A DNA stretch of 64,000 nucleotides from Sphingomonas sp. Leaf9 (lineage in GTDB: Bacteria > Pseudomonadota > Alphaproteobacteria > Sphingomonadales > Sphingomonadaceae): contig NZ_LMKC01000005.1 of the NCBI RefSeq assembly GCF_001421355.1, positions 383,001 through 447,000 on the forward strand. The letters run 5' to 3'. Under the pieces are notes generated by a model. That model ran no database searches. It saw only the letters and a list, made by a program, of their open reading frames with translations, and was not told the DNA's origin. This document shows positions 42,556 to 51,791 of this stretch, in pieces (the first letter of the stretch is position 1; each line of letters opens with the position of its first letter). A program made the translations under genes and the position numbers.

Positions 42556-43362
42556 CTAGAACAGCTCGTCGAGCAACAGGTGCGCCTCGACCTTTGCCGT
42601 ATCGATCGTGTCGATGCCGTAGCGGGCGAACAGCCGTTGCGGCAGCGCGTCGTCAAACTCCGCCAGATTGGCGGACAGGATCGCCAGGTCCTGATAGCGA
42701 TCGGCAACGCCGACGCGGCCAAGGTCTATGCAGCCCGTGACCCGCCCCTCGCGCAACAGGATGTTGTCGAGCGAAAAGTCGCCATGAGTGACCACCGGGT
42801 CGGGCGTCAGCGGCCGATGGCGTTGCAGCGCGTCCCACACCTGTTCGGCGCTCCAGCCCGCGCGCTGTTCGTCGAAATCATCCGCATCGACCAATCCCGC
42901 ATCGATCCGCTGCCGAGCGAGCCGCAGCCGCCGTTCGAACCCGCTGTCGAACGGACATGCTGCAACCGGCAAGGCATGCAGCTGCTGCAACAGTGCGGCA
43001 AGCGCATCGACCACCGGTTCGCGCTGCTCCGGAGCACGGTCGAGCAACTGCCAGGCGGTTTCCCCCGCCAGCGCCGTCGTCAACAGCCAGGCATCGTCCG
43101 CCGTCGCGACGAAACCGACCAGACGCGGCACCGGCACCTTGCCCGCCAGCCATCGCAACCGCACCATTTCGTCGACGATATCGTCGGCGACGCTGCCTTG
43201 CCCCTGTTTCAGGAACAGGTCCGGCGCATCCGCCTTGCCCGACAGGCGATAAACCGCACCGCCGGATTCGCCGACCTGATCCCGTGCCCAGCGATAGCCG
43301 GCCACCGCGTCGGCCAGCCCCGCCGGCACGGCGGCCGGGACGCAGAGAATGTCACGTTCCAT
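42556..43362 (-). CDS. APH(3')-type aminoglycoside O-phosphotransferase-like kinase
   Basis: A 268-residue kinase-like protein read from ATG 43362. It has the APH pattern: catalytic loop VVTHGDFSLDNILL, the metal-binding DLGRVGVADRYQDLAILSAN and the closing LLLDELF. It is colinear with the APH(3') class in size and order of motifs. It may inactivate kanamycin-like drugs, or phosphorylate another sugar-like substrate; the gene sits alone in core chromosome, which suggests an intrinsic rather than transferred gene. Confidence 0.82.
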   Translation of the reverse strand: MERDILCVPAAVPAGLADAVAGYRWARDQVGESGGAVYRLSGKADAPDLFLKQGQGSVADDIVDEMVRLRWLAGKVPVPRLVGFVATADDAWLLTTALAGETAWQLLDRAPEQREPVVDALAALLQQLHALPVAACPFDSGFERRLRLARQRIDAGLVDADDFDEQRAGWSAEQVWDALQRHRPLTPDPVVTHGDFSLDNILLREGRVTGCIDLGRVGVADRYQDLAILSANLAEFDDALPQRLFARYGIDTIDTAKVEAHLLLDELF

Positions 43363-43419
43363 CATCGTCACCCCGGCAATCGCCGCCAAATCCGGTCGCC
43401 CGGACTGCGGACAAACGAA

Positions 43420-43447
43420 AAGGGAGGCCGGTTGCCCGACCTCCCTT
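43420..43447 (-). terminator. hairpin downstream of OmpA-family gene
   Basis: An 8-bp stem AAGGGAGG/CCTCCCTT with a 12-base loop, about 30 bp after the OmpA-type stop on the minus strand. In that direction TTTCG follows the stem, consistent with a simple terminator. An imperfect hairpin (43452-43477) overlaps the stop codon itself. Confidence 0.55.
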
Positions 43448-43475
43448 CCGAAATTCAACTTCCGAGGAAGTGGAA

Positions 43476-44594
43476 TTACATGCCCGAACCCGGACCGTAC
43501 GTGATTTCCACGCGACGGTTCTGCAGTTCGCGAACACCGTCGGCGGTTTCGACGCGCGGACGGCCTTCACCGAACGCTTCGGTCGAGATCACGCCACCCG
43601 AGATGCCACGGCCTTCCATGTACGCACGGACTGCATCAGCGCGACGCTGCGACAGACCGACGTTGTACGAAGCCGAACCCGAGCGGTCGGCGTGGCCGGC
43701 CAGCATGACGTTGGCGTTGCCGCACGACTGGTAGTTCGAGATGGCGTTGTCGAGAATGCCAGCCGCTTCCGGCGTGATATCCGACTTATCCCATTCGAAG
43801 AACACGATGTACGGTCCAGGCGTGCAGGTCACGACCGGAGCCGGCGGTGCTTCGACCGGCGGCGGCGGCGGCGGAGCGATCGGCTCCGGAGCCGGCGGCG
43901 GCGGCGGCGGGGTCGGTGCGCCGAAGTTGAAGGTCAGGCCGCCCATGAGGCTGTGCGACCGGAAACGACCGTCATAGCCGACGCCACGAACGTTCACGAG
44001 GCGAACGTCGTCGGCGTTGAAGAAGCGATACTTCAGCGAAACGTCAACGTTCTCGCTCAGCGGCGCGCGGATACCCGCCAGTGCCTGCCATGCGAACACG
44101 GTGTCCGAATCGTCGAGCGCCGCGAAGGCGTTGTTCACGCGATAGTCGTGCGCCTTGACGCGAGCGACACCGGCACCACCGCCGACGAAGCCGCTGATGG
44201 CATCGTCATCGCCGAAGTCGAGCAGGGCATTCGCCATGAACGACAGCGCCGAGGTGCGGCCACCGCCGCTGTAGGTGCCTGCACCGACCGCAGTGGTCGG
44301 GCCGGTTGCGATCGAACCGGTCGTGCGCAGTTCGTCGACGGTTGCGCTCTTGTACGCAACTTCGGCTTCAACGCGCAGGGCGCCGAAGTCGTAACCAACG
44401 GTGCCGCCAACGTCGTAGCCATAGTTGCTATCGACGGTGGTGACGCCACCGGCCGGCGTGGTCAGATCGTAATCGATGTCTTCGACGATCATCGCGCCGC
44501 CTTCCACACCCACATACCACGCGTTGTCGCGGGCGAGGGCGGGAGTTGCGAGCGCAGTGGTCGCGAGCGCCAGTGTGACGGCAAGCTTCCGCAT
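43476..44594 (-). CDS. OmpA family outer membrane protein
   Basis: A 372-residue protein with a signal peptide (about 1-21), an N-terminal beta-barrel to about residue 210, a Pro-rich linker (PPPPPPAPEPIAPPPPPPVE) and a C-terminal OmpA/peptidoglycan-binding domain (NVMLAGHADRSGSASYNVGL and NRRVEITYG). It anchors the outer membrane to peptidoglycan. Codon use is biased toward common codons, fitting high expression. Confidence 0.93.
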   Translation of the reverse strand: MRKLAVTLALATTALATPALARDNAWYVGVEGGAMIVEDIDYDLTTPAGGVTTVDSNYGYDVGGTVGYDFGALRVEAEVAYKSATVDELRTTGSIATGPTTAVGAGTYSGGGRTSALSFMANALLDFGDDDAISGFVGGGAGVARVKAHDYRVNNAFAALDDSDTVFAWQALAGIRAPLSENVDVSLKYRFFNADDVRLVNVRGVGYDGRFRSHSLMGGLTFNFGAPTPPPPPPAPEPIAPPPPPPVEAPPAPVVTCTPGPYIVFFEWDKSDITPEAAGILDNAISNYQSCGNANVMLAGHADRSGSASYNVGLSQRRADAVRAYMEGRGISGGVISTEAFGEGRPRVETADGVRELQNRRVEITYGPGSGM

Positions 44595-44701
44595 TCTAGT
44601 CCCCTTTCACAGTTGTCCTACGGACAGCGCAAACCAAGTACCGAAGCGTTAGTTTCCACGCAAGCGCACAAATTCTGCGCTGTTGCAGGAAAGACACGGT
44701 T

Positions 44702-45202
44702 TTAGCCGGCAATCAGCCCGTGCGCCCGCAACGCCGCCACGATCGCCGACACCGCCGTCCGCGCCTCTTCGTCGCGGGTCGTACCGCCTTGCGGCGTCGC
44801 GATCGCGGGCTGCTGCGCGCCCACCACCGGCGTCCCGTCGATCAGCACCCGGCGGGCCCGCACCTCGCCGCGGAGCCACTGACCGCCGCGGAACTCCACG
44901 GTCGTTTCGCCACCGGACCACCAGAGCCGCATCCCTTCACGCGGGGTGACGAACCGCCAGCCCCCCTCGGTCATCCCCGCGATCTGGCCACTGCGTCCGG
45001 CCCAGTCGCCGGCTGGCGCGGCACCGACGATCCAGCATTGGCCAGGGGTCGGCGCGGCGGGCGGCGCGTCCTGCGCAACGCCGGCGACGCATCCGTGCAA
45101 CAGCAGGTCGATCAGCATAAGCGCCTCGTTATGCACCATTTCCTTGTGCACCTGCGCACTATGCAACAGCGGCAGGGCCAGGCGGTGGGTCAGCTCGTTC
45201 AT
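44702..45202 (-). CDS. DUF2793 protein, last gene of GTA cluster
   Basis: A 166-residue protein read from ATG 45202, overlapping the upstream gene's stop by ATGA. The DUF2793 pattern is seen in LPLLHSAQVHKEMVHNEALM and GWRFVTPREGMRLWWSGGET. In sphingomonad GTA clusters and related phages it follows the tail-tip protein and may be a fibre or appendage part. The RcGTA cluster has no direct equivalent at this position. Confidence 0.78.
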   Translation of the reverse strand: MNELTHRLALPLLHSAQVHKEMVHNEALMLIDLLLHGCVAGVAQDAPPAAPTPGQCWIVGAAPAGDWAGRSGQIAGMTEGGWRFVTPREGMRLWWSGGETTVEFRGGQWLRGEVRARRVLIDGTPVVGAQQPAIATPQGGTTRDEEARTAVSAIVAALRAHGLIAG

Positions 45203-47319
45203 CGTGACGTCTCCGGGGAGTAGGACAGGGTTGCCGGGGGCGACAGGCCGTTCGTGCCGATCTGGCGCACCTCGATCGTGACCGCGCCGGTCACGTCGAC
45301 CGGGCGCCATTGCGGCTCGCCCAGCTCGACCGCGCGCGATGTTCCGGCCGCATCGATCACGCTCAGGCGATACGCCTCGCGTTCCTCGACCAGCGGCATG
45401 TCGATGCCATCGCGCCACGGCGTGAACAGGCGCGCCCGACGGTTCCAGCGCAGCACCGGCCCCTGCGCGTCGCGCTGCAGCGACAGCTGCACCGGCGCGG
45501 GCGGGACCAGCCAGCGGCCCTCCGGCGTGACGCTCGCATTCGCCACGTCTTCCTCCGCCAGCCCGACCGCCATGATCCCGACCGGCACACCGACCGCGCC
45601 ATCGACGCGCCGCAGCGTCGCGGGGTCGAGCAGCACAAATCGCTCGCCTGGCCGATGCCCGGCCATCGCCCCCTCGGTTGCGCGCCGTCCACGCCACAGG
45701 CACGACAGCCGCCAGCGGGCGCCACCGATCCGCACCGCCGATCCGAACTGGACGATCTCCCCGCCGATCATCGCGGCATTGCCGCCACGATCCATCGCCG
45801 CCGCGTCGATGCTTTCCAGCACCATCGCGTCGTGGAGCAGCGTGACCTCGATCACCGAAACGCGATCCTCGACCAGCGCGCTGCCGGGGCCGGGCGGCAC
45901 CGTTACCGTCCCGACGATGCCGGCAGCGGCAGTATCGCCGATCTCGGTCCAGCCGTCCGCATCGCTCCCCAGCGACACGGTGGCGCGGCGCCAGCCGGGT
46001 GCCGTGCCAGCCGCCACGACGCCGATCCACGGCACTGCGCCGGCATCGTCGCCGGGCAGCTCCACCAGATGCAGCACCGTACGCCCGGCTGTCACGTCGG
46101 CGGCCAGTCGCGGCGCACCCGTCGCCGCGGCTCCGGCGGGCACCACTCCTGTGATCCGCACCAGCTCCAGCGTGATCCGCATCGCCTCGATCCGCACCCG
46201 GCGCGCCCGCCACAGGCCGGCTTCGTCGGATAGCGTCACCCGGTCGCCCGGCGCGATATCGATCGCCTGCCAATCGAGCGCCACCGTCCGCACATCACGC
46301 GCCACCCCCTCGCGCGCCGCGATATCGGCGGCGATCCCGGCCGCCGTCGCCGCCTCCAGCGCGGCGGGCAGCTCGATCCGCAGCATCCGCCCTGCGCCGC
46401 CGGGACGCAGCACCTGCTGCACCCCCGCCTGATAATCGCGGGTGACGTCGTGATAGGCGATGGCGACGTCGCTGGGCGCGGCCGGCGGCCGGCGCCACGC
46501 CGGCGCATCGATCGGCAGGGCGACACCTGGCAACGCCCGCGCCGGCCCCGCACCGATCCGCAGCACGGTCGCGTCCCCTTCGGCGGCATACCATCCGCCC
46601 AGCGGCGCGACGATCGCCTCCACCGCGTCGCGCACCCGCTCGCCGCTGGCGGCATAGCCGGCAAAGACCGGTCCCGCCGTCGCCGCCCGGATCGCCCCGC
46701 CACCCAGCGCCTCGACGATCGTGCCGACCGGCACCGGCGCGGCATCAGCCTCCACCTCGAAGGTGAGCGAGGGGATACGGTTGCCGAAATCGGCCAGCGC
46801 CAGATCCTCGAACACCGCATAGGCCAGCCCGCGATACGCCGGCGCGTTGCCGATCCCGACCAGGCTGGCGATCAACGGATCAGGCAGCTGCGCCTCGTCG
46901 CCCGGATACCAGCGAAAGCCGGTGCGCGCCTTCCAGTCGCCCGCTACCCCACGCAGCAACTTGCCCTCGGCCCAGATGCGGCGGATGCCCCGGATCGGCC
47001 GCCCCGAAAGCGCGACCGCGAACGACGCGGTGTAGCTATAGCGGGTCGTTCGCGCCGCGCCCTTGCCGCTGGTTGCCGCCGCCTCGCGCAGGTCGGTCGC
47101 CCAGATCACCGTGCCCGCCACCCGGATCGTCCCGAACAGCTTCGGAATCTGCGCGCCATAGCTCGACAGCTGCACCTGCAGCTCGCGCAGCCGTGGCCCC
47201 TGCCGCGCCGGGCCACCGAACACCGCCCCGTCGATCGCCCCGCCCGCCACACGCCCCAGCGCCGCCCCGACCGGCCCCGCCACCGCACCGCCCAGCGTCG
47301 TCAGCACCATCGTCGCCAT
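45199..47319 (-). CDS. GTA tail-tip protein (gp15-like, short form)
   Basis: A 706-residue protein read from ATG 47319, 7 bp after GGGAGG. The start (MVLTTLGGAVAGPVGAALGR) and QIPKLFGTIRVAGTVIWATD match RcGTA gp15, the large tail-tip 'megatron'. RcGTA gp15 has about 1,300 residues and includes a GTA_TIM barrel; here the region after VIWATD goes straight on to the tail-hub-like beta domains, so that barrel appears to be missing. Its frame overlaps the end of the upstream gp14 frame by about 280 bp. Confidence 0.85.
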   Translation of the reverse strand: MATMVLTTLGGAVAGPVGAALGRVAGGAIDGAVFGGPARQGPRLRELQVQLSSYGAQIPKLFGTIRVAGTVIWATDLREAAATSGKGAARTTRYSYTASFAVALSGRPIRGIRRIWAEGKLLRGVAGDWKARTGFRWYPGDEAQLPDPLIASLVGIGNAPAYRGLAYAVFEDLALADFGNRIPSLTFEVEADAAPVPVGTIVEALGGGAIRAATAGPVFAGYAASGERVRDAVEAIVAPLGGWYAAEGDATVLRIGAGPARALPGVALPIDAPAWRRPPAAPSDVAIAYHDVTRDYQAGVQQVLRPGGAGRMLRIELPAALEAATAAGIAADIAAREGVARDVRTVALDWQAIDIAPGDRVTLSDEAGLWRARRVRIEAMRITLELVRITGVVPAGAAATGAPRLAADVTAGRTVLHLVELPGDDAGAVPWIGVVAAGTAPGWRRATVSLGSDADGWTEIGDTAAAGIVGTVTVPPGPGSALVEDRVSVIEVTLLHDAMVLESIDAAAMDRGGNAAMIGGEIVQFGSAVRIGGARWRLSCLWRGRRATEGAMAGHRPGERFVLLDPATLRRVDGAVGVPVGIMAVGLAEEDVANASVTPEGRWLVPPAPVQLSLQRDAQGPVLRWNRRARLFTPWRDGIDMPLVEEREAYRLSVIDAAGTSRAVELGEPQWRPVDVTGAVTIEVRQIGTNGLSPPATLSYSPETSR

Positions 47320-47692
47320 CGTCATCCTCCCGTTTTCGCCAGATGCCGAGTATCGGCCACGGCAGCGGCCCCGGCCGTTCGACCACCGCCCGCGCCACCG
47401 CATCGGCGTGGATCACGCCCGCCGCGGTCGCGATCGCCAGGTGCAATTGTCCGGGGCCCGTCGCGATCAGCAGCACATCCCCCGCCGCGACGCGTTCGAC
47501 CGCGCGGAACGCCTGCCCCAGCACCGCCGCCGCCCGCGCCGCATCGCCACTGTGCGCCGGATAGTCCGCCGGCACCGCCACCCCATGCGCCCACCCGACC
47601 AGCCCGACGCAATCGAACCCCTCCTCGGGACTCCGCCCCTGCCGCCGGAACCGACAGCCCAGCGCACCGCGTGCGCGCCCGAGAGCGCTCAT
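47036..47692 (-). CDS. GTA gp14-like NlpC/P60 peptidase with run-on C-terminus
   Basis: A 218-residue frame from ATG 47692. Residues about 5-125 form an NlpC/P60 cysteine peptidase: Cys in EGFDCVGLVGWAHG and His in GQLHLAIATAAGVIHAD. It would cut cell-wall peptides during GTA DNA delivery. Members of this family normally end near the WPILGIWR motif at about residue 130; here the frame continues about 85 residues inside the start of gp15 and is Gly/Arg-rich there. The stop codon appears lost, by mutation or sequence error. Confidence 0.75.
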   Translation of the reverse strand: MSALGRARGALGCRFRRQGRSPEEGFDCVGLVGWAHGVAVPADYPAHSGDAARAAAVLGQAFRAVERVAAGDVLLIATGPGQLHLAIATAAGVIHADAVARAVVERPGPLPWPILGIWRKREDDDGDDGADDAGRCGGGAGRGGAGACGGRGDRRGGVRWPGAAGATAARAAGAAVELWRADSEAVRDDPGGGHGDLGDRPARGGGNQRQGRGANDPL

Positions 47693-48471
47693 GCCCCCGG
47701 ATAGCGCGTCAGCAGGTCGATGCCGGGTAGATGCGGTTCCCCGCGAAAGTTCGCCACGTTGCCGAACCGGTCGCGACAGGTAGGGAGCGTCCCGTCGCAT
47801 CCCTCGCTCAGCTCGACCAACGCCCCCGCCCCGTCGAACGCGGGCGGGGCCTCCAGCGTCACGCCCGCCGCATCCGCCGCAACGACGAACGCCGACAACC
47901 CGCCATTGGCACCCCCGATCCAGCGCAGCCGCCCGCGCGCAAACTGCGCCCCCGCCGCCATCACCAGCCGCTCGCCGTCGACATGCGTCACCCGCCCGAC
48001 CCGCCGCCGCCCGCGCATCGCTACCCGACACCTCCGGTCGCCGAGCGTCGCGCGGCATCCGGGCGAGGTCGCCTCGACCGCCGGCGCCTCCAGCCGCACC
48101 TCGCCCCCCAGCAGTTCGGCGGCGAACGTCCCGCGCCCCGTCTCGACCGCGCCGATCCGCCCGCTGGCCACCGGCACCGGCACCCCCGGCCGTTCCCAAT
48201 CGACCGCAAACACCGCTACCCGCGCGCCGTCATAGCGCCCGGCGCGCAGGTCCCGCCCGGCAATCGCGGCATGGCTGAGCGCCCCCTCGACCGTCATCGC
48301 CGGTGCCTCCAGCGTATCGTCGCGCACGATCGCCGAAGGCGTCATCCCCGGCGCCGCGCGATAGGTAAGGCCATCCACCACCAGATCGCGATCATGCGCG
48401 GTCAGCCCGATCGTCACCCCGTCGCGCCGCTCGATCCGCCAGCACAGCGCCAGCGCCGTCACCGCGCTCAT
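47689..48471 (-). CDS. GTA gp13-like baseplate hub protein (DUF2163)
   Basis: A 260-residue protein of the DUF2163 family. The four Cys in SPGCRATLGDRRCRV and SEGCDGTLPTCRDRF match the paired cysteines of GTA hub proteins, which in RcGTA hold an iron-sulfur cluster. The start overlaps the gp12-like stop by ATGA and the end overlaps gp14 likewise. Confidence 0.85.
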   Translation of the reverse strand: MSAVTALALCWRIERRDGVTIGLTAHDRDLVVDGLTYRAAPGMTPSAIVRDDTLEAPAMTVEGALSHAAIAGRDLRAGRYDGARVAVFAVDWERPGVPVPVASGRIGAVETGRGTFAAELLGGEVRLEAPAVEATSPGCRATLGDRRCRVAMRGRRRVGRVTHVDGERLVMAAGAQFARGRLRWIGGANGGLSAFVVAADAAGVTLEAPPAFDGAGALVELSEGCDGTLPTCRDRFGNVANFRGEPHLPGIDLLTRYPGA

Positions 48472-50756
48472 GCCTCGCGCACCTCGATCAACGGCACGCT
48501 GGCCGCGACGCCCGCGCCATGGGTCGCCCGCGCCACCTGCAACCGGTCCTCGGCAAAGCGGACGGCCACATCGAAGGCGAACCCCGCCGTCACCGCAACG
48601 CCCATGGCCGGCGCCACATCGAGCAGCACCACGCCGCCCGCCCCTACGCCAAAGCCCTGCGTCGCGACGCCCCCCACACCGACGCGCACACTACCCGCCA
48701 CTGGCCGGGTAATCCGCCGCACCATCTGCCCATAGCGTTTCACCAGCGCGAACCGCGTCGTCACCCCGTCGCCGGTCCCAATCACCACATCGCCGAACCC
48801 CGGCACCGCCGCCGTCGAATGGTCGAACGGGTCCTGCAACCGGAACGCCCGCGCCGGCCCCAGCCGTGCCCGAAAGAAATCGAGCAACACCGCCACATCC
48901 GCCTGCGACCGCACCCCCGGCCCCACGTCATAACGGGTGCGCGGTTCCGCCCAGTCGACATTGCGCGCCTCATGCCCGCCCGCCGCCACCACGATCGCGG
49001 TCGACGTCTCGGGCATCACTTCGGCTTCCGCGCCCAGCGCCAGCGGAAAGCGCACGTCATCGAACGCCTCCATCGCCCCCTCCTCCTCGAAATAGGTGAA
49101 CCCGTCGCGCAACACCTGCGGCAGCGCCCAGACAAAGGTCTCGGCCACCCCCCGCGCCCGCGCCACATCGGCAGCATCGGCAATCGCCCGCCACTGCCCG
49201 CGATCCTCGCGCCGCAGGACAAAGCCCGAGAAATAATGCTGTTCGTGCGCAGGATAGCCGAGCCGCACCCCCGCCGCCGCCACGCCGCGCACGGTAGCGC
49301 CGACATTGCCGGTCGCCGCCCAGTCATAATCCTCCAGCTGCAGCACATCGAACGCCGGCCGCGCCCAGCCGACCGGCAGGTTCGCCCGGCCGACCTCCGG
49401 GCTGTCGACATTCAGGATCGTCGGCAGATAGGCCAGCAGCAACGCTTCCTCCGCCCCTGCACTGCGCGCGGCCGCGACCAACGCCGCCGTCGATGCGGCC
49501 AGCAACGCCCCCGCCCGGTCGAGCAACGCCCGCTTCGGCGCGTCGAGCCTCCCGCGCACATCGTCGATCGCCGGCGGATTCCCACCCAGCGCCACCCGCG
49601 CCGCATCGTCATACAGGCAGATGCGATGGTCGACCGTCACCCACCACCACGGCTCGCCCACCTGAAACCGCCCGCGCCCGCCCGCCGCCCGCGCGATCGC
49701 AACGAACGCCCGCGCCACCGCCTGCAAATAAGCCATCGCCCCCACATGCGCCGGCGACAACAGCGTCGACGGCGGCACCCACCCGGTCAACGCCGGCGAT
49801 CCATCCGCCGCCCGCTGCTTCCAGTCGCCCCAGCAATGCGCATCGAATAGTTCATAACTGAGCGACCAGATCGGATCATAGCCCAGCGCCCCGGCACGCA
49901 CCGCGAAGTCGCGGTGCCACGCCGCGCACGCTACATTCAGCACACCCCCGGCCAGCGATACGAACAACCCGTCGCCCGACCGCTCGAGCCGGAAATAATG
50001 GCTCATGCCGACATAGTGGACGAGGGCACCGCGATACCCCAGCCGCAGCGCATTGTGCAGCAACCGCTCCGGCGTCAGGTGATAGCTGTCGTCATAGCCG
50101 CTCGCGATGCGCAGCCCATGTTCGGGCAGCACCACATCGCCCACGCCCAGCACCGATCCCGGCCCGTCGCACCGGATCGCCGACATCTCGGCCCAGCCCT
50201 CGACCGGTGCGGCCAGCAACCCGCCGCCCTCGGCATAATCCGGCGGCACCAGCGACACGAACATCCGGTCGACATCGCCCGCCCACACCGGCACGCCGTC
50301 CTCGGGGAACTTGTAGCCCCCGACGACGCTCGCGAAATCGATGACGACCTCGGCATCCTCGGGGCTGCCGGTCGCATAATTCCACAACCGCACATACCAG
50401 GCGCGTGGCGTGCCCGCCGCATCGCGCCCCTCGATCGTCAGCACCGGCCCATGCCGCGCATCCAGCGGCCGGATACCCCCCGACCGCCAGCGAAACCGCA
50501 AGGAGCAATCGCGATAATCGCGCACCGTGTCGTACCGCAGCAGCGGGTGGTCATGGACATCCTCCGATGCCCAGATCAGCCCCGCCAGATCATCCTGTCG
50601 GTAGAAGACACATGTCACCCGCAACGCATCCGCGCTGGTCGTCACCACCGACGCCATCATCGGACGCGGAAAATCGACCGTCCAATAGGCAGGATCGAAG
50701 CGCGACAGCACGCCCGCCTCCTGCACCGTGCGCTTGTCCGCCAGCCAATATCCCAT
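48468..50756 (-). CDS. GTA gp12-like distal tail protein (DUF2460) with large TIM-barrel-like N-terminal extension
   Basis: A 762-residue protein. The last about 210 residues are DUF2460 (EPRTRYDVGPGVRSQADVAV and RAFRLQDPFDHS), the distal tail fold of RcGTA gp12, which is normally the whole protein. The first about 540 residues have carbohydrate-active-enzyme-like phrases (VVGGYKFPEDGVPVWAGDV, GYDPIWSLSYELFDAHCWGD, LPVGWARPAFDVLQLEDYDW) and may be a TIM barrel or a non-contractile tail-sheath type domain. It may replace the barrel that is absent from the short gp15. Confidence 0.8.
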   Translation of the reverse strand: MGYWLADKRTVQEAGVLSRFDPAYWTVDFPRPMMASVVTTSADALRVTCVFYRQDDLAGLIWASEDVHDHPLLRYDTVRDYRDCSLRFRWRSGGIRPLDARHGPVLTIEGRDAAGTPRAWYVRLWNYATGSPEDAEVVIDFASVVGGYKFPEDGVPVWAGDVDRMFVSLVPPDYAEGGGLLAAPVEGWAEMSAIRCDGPGSVLGVGDVVLPEHGLRIASGYDDSYHLTPERLLHNALRLGYRGALVHYVGMSHYFRLERSGDGLFVSLAGGVLNVACAAWHRDFAVRAGALGYDPIWSLSYELFDAHCWGDWKQRAADGSPALTGWVPPSTLLSPAHVGAMAYLQAVARAFVAIARAAGGRGRFQVGEPWWWVTVDHRICLYDDAARVALGGNPPAIDDVRGRLDAPKRALLDRAGALLAASTAALVAAARSAGAEEALLLAYLPTILNVDSPEVGRANLPVGWARPAFDVLQLEDYDWAATGNVGATVRGVAAAGVRLGYPAHEQHYFSGFVLRREDRGQWRAIADAADVARARGVAETFVWALPQVLRDGFTYFEEEGAMEAFDDVRFPLALGAEAEVMPETSTAIVVAAGGHEARNVDWAEPRTRYDVGPGVRSQADVAVLLDFFRARLGPARAFRLQDPFDHSTAAVPGFGDVVIGTGDGVTTRFALVKRYGQMVRRITRPVAGSVRVGVGGVATQGFGVGAGGVVLLDVAPAMGVAVTAGFAFDVAVRFAEDRLQVARATHGAGVAASVPLIEVREA

Positions 50757-50759
50757 CGT

Positions 50760-51305
50760 TCACGCCTCCATCAGCGCGGCACGCACCGCCCGCGCGACCT
50801 GCCGGCTCGACTGTTGCAGCGCGCGCGGCGCATCGCCGCCGCCGGCATTGACGGTGATCGCCACCCGCACCTCGCGCCCCCCGCCGCCCTGCGCCGGCAC
50901 GACCTGCCCACTGCTGGTCGGCACGAACAATTCCGGCCCGCGCTCACCGACCCAGTACGGCCGCGCCGGGCTGACCGGGCCGCCCGTCGCCCGCCCCGGC
51001 GCCCCGCCGATCAACTGCCCCAGCAGCCCGATCAGCCCGCCCCCGCCCCCCGGCGTCACCGCGCCGACCACCGCCGCCGCGGCAATCTCCCCCAGCACCT
51101 TCAGCGCGGTATCGCGCAGGTCGTCGAAGCCCAGCTTGCCGGTGCGGATCGCCCGCGCCAGCGTCGTCTCCACCGCCCGCCCCGCGCGATCCACGCCGCC
51201 CGCAAACGGCCCGTCCAGGCTCGCCTGCATCGTCGCCACATCCTGCGCGAACCCGGCGGTGTCGGCGCGCACGCGCACGACCAGCCGTTCGATTTCCTCA
51301 TCCAT
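50760..51305 (-). CDS. GTA gp11-like tail tape measure protein
   Basis: A 181-residue short tape measure. It starts MDEEIERLVVRVRADTAGFA and has helical repeats, a hydrophobic Gly-rich middle (about residues 75-105), then GGPVSPARPYWVGERGPELF, the common ending of tape measure proteins. A short tail suits GTA particles. It follows the chaperone genes with an 8-bp overlap. Confidence 0.85.
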   Translation of the reverse strand: MDEEIERLVVRVRADTAGFAQDVATMQASLDGPFAGGVDRAGRAVETTLARAIRTGKLGFDDLRDTALKVLGEIAAAAVVGAVTPGGGGGLIGLLGQLIGGAPGRATGGPVSPARPYWVGERGPELFVPTSSGQVVPAQGGGGREVRVAITVNAGGGDAPRALQQSSRQVARAVRAALMEA

Positions 51306-51489
51306 CGGGAAAACGCTCCTTCAATCGATCGATCGTGGTCCGGTCGCAGGGGTCGGGCGCATCGCCCCGCATCGCCTGCACCAGCGCGCCCAGCTCGGCC
51401 GGCGTCGCCCGCCAAAAGGCGTCCGGCCCCCAGCCGAACGCCACCCCCGCCAGCCCGGCTGCACGCGCAGCCGCCTCGGCAAAGCTCAC
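51298..51489 (-). CDS. GTA gp10.1-like tail assembly chaperone
   Basis: A 63-residue protein read from GTG 51489, overlapping the upstream stop (GTGA). The phrase FGWGPDAFWRATPAELGALV is typical of the small second chaperone gene in GTA clusters. It works with gp10 in tail-tube assembly around the tape measure. Confidence 0.8.
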   Translation of the reverse strand: MSFAEAAARAAGLAGVAFGWGPDAFWRATPAELGALVQAMRGDAPDPCDRTTIDRLKERFPDG

Positions 51490-51791
51490 CGCCCGCCCAG
51501 AATCTGCGCGATCAGGATTTTCAGTGCCGGGGTCGCCGCCGCCAGCCCGCCCGCCGTCACCCCTTCGGCAAAGGCATCGCGCCCCATCGGCGCCGGATCG
51601 CGCAGGCAGTGCCACAGCAACGCGACCAGCTCGCCGAGCGTCAACCGCCCCGCCGCCGCGCGCTCGACCAGCGCGAACAGCGACCCGACCTCGCCCTCCG
51701 CCGCGACCAGCGCGGCAAAGCTCGGCCGCAGCACCAATGTCTCACCGGCGACGCGAACGCTCGCCTCGCCCCGCACCGGATTGGCGCTCAT
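51486..51791 (-). CDS. GTA gp10-like tail assembly chaperone
   Basis: A 101-residue protein. MSANPVRGEASVRVAGETLV and ALVAAEGEVGSLFALVERAA match the GTA gp10 (PF11836-type) pattern. It is coupled to the tail tube gene on one side and to gp10.1 on the other by 4-nt overlaps. Confidence 0.87.
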   Translation of the reverse strand: MSANPVRGEASVRVAGETLVLRPSFAALVAAEGEVGSLFALVERAAAGRLTLGELVALLWHCLRDPAPMGRDAFAEGVTAGGLAAATPALKILIAQILGGR

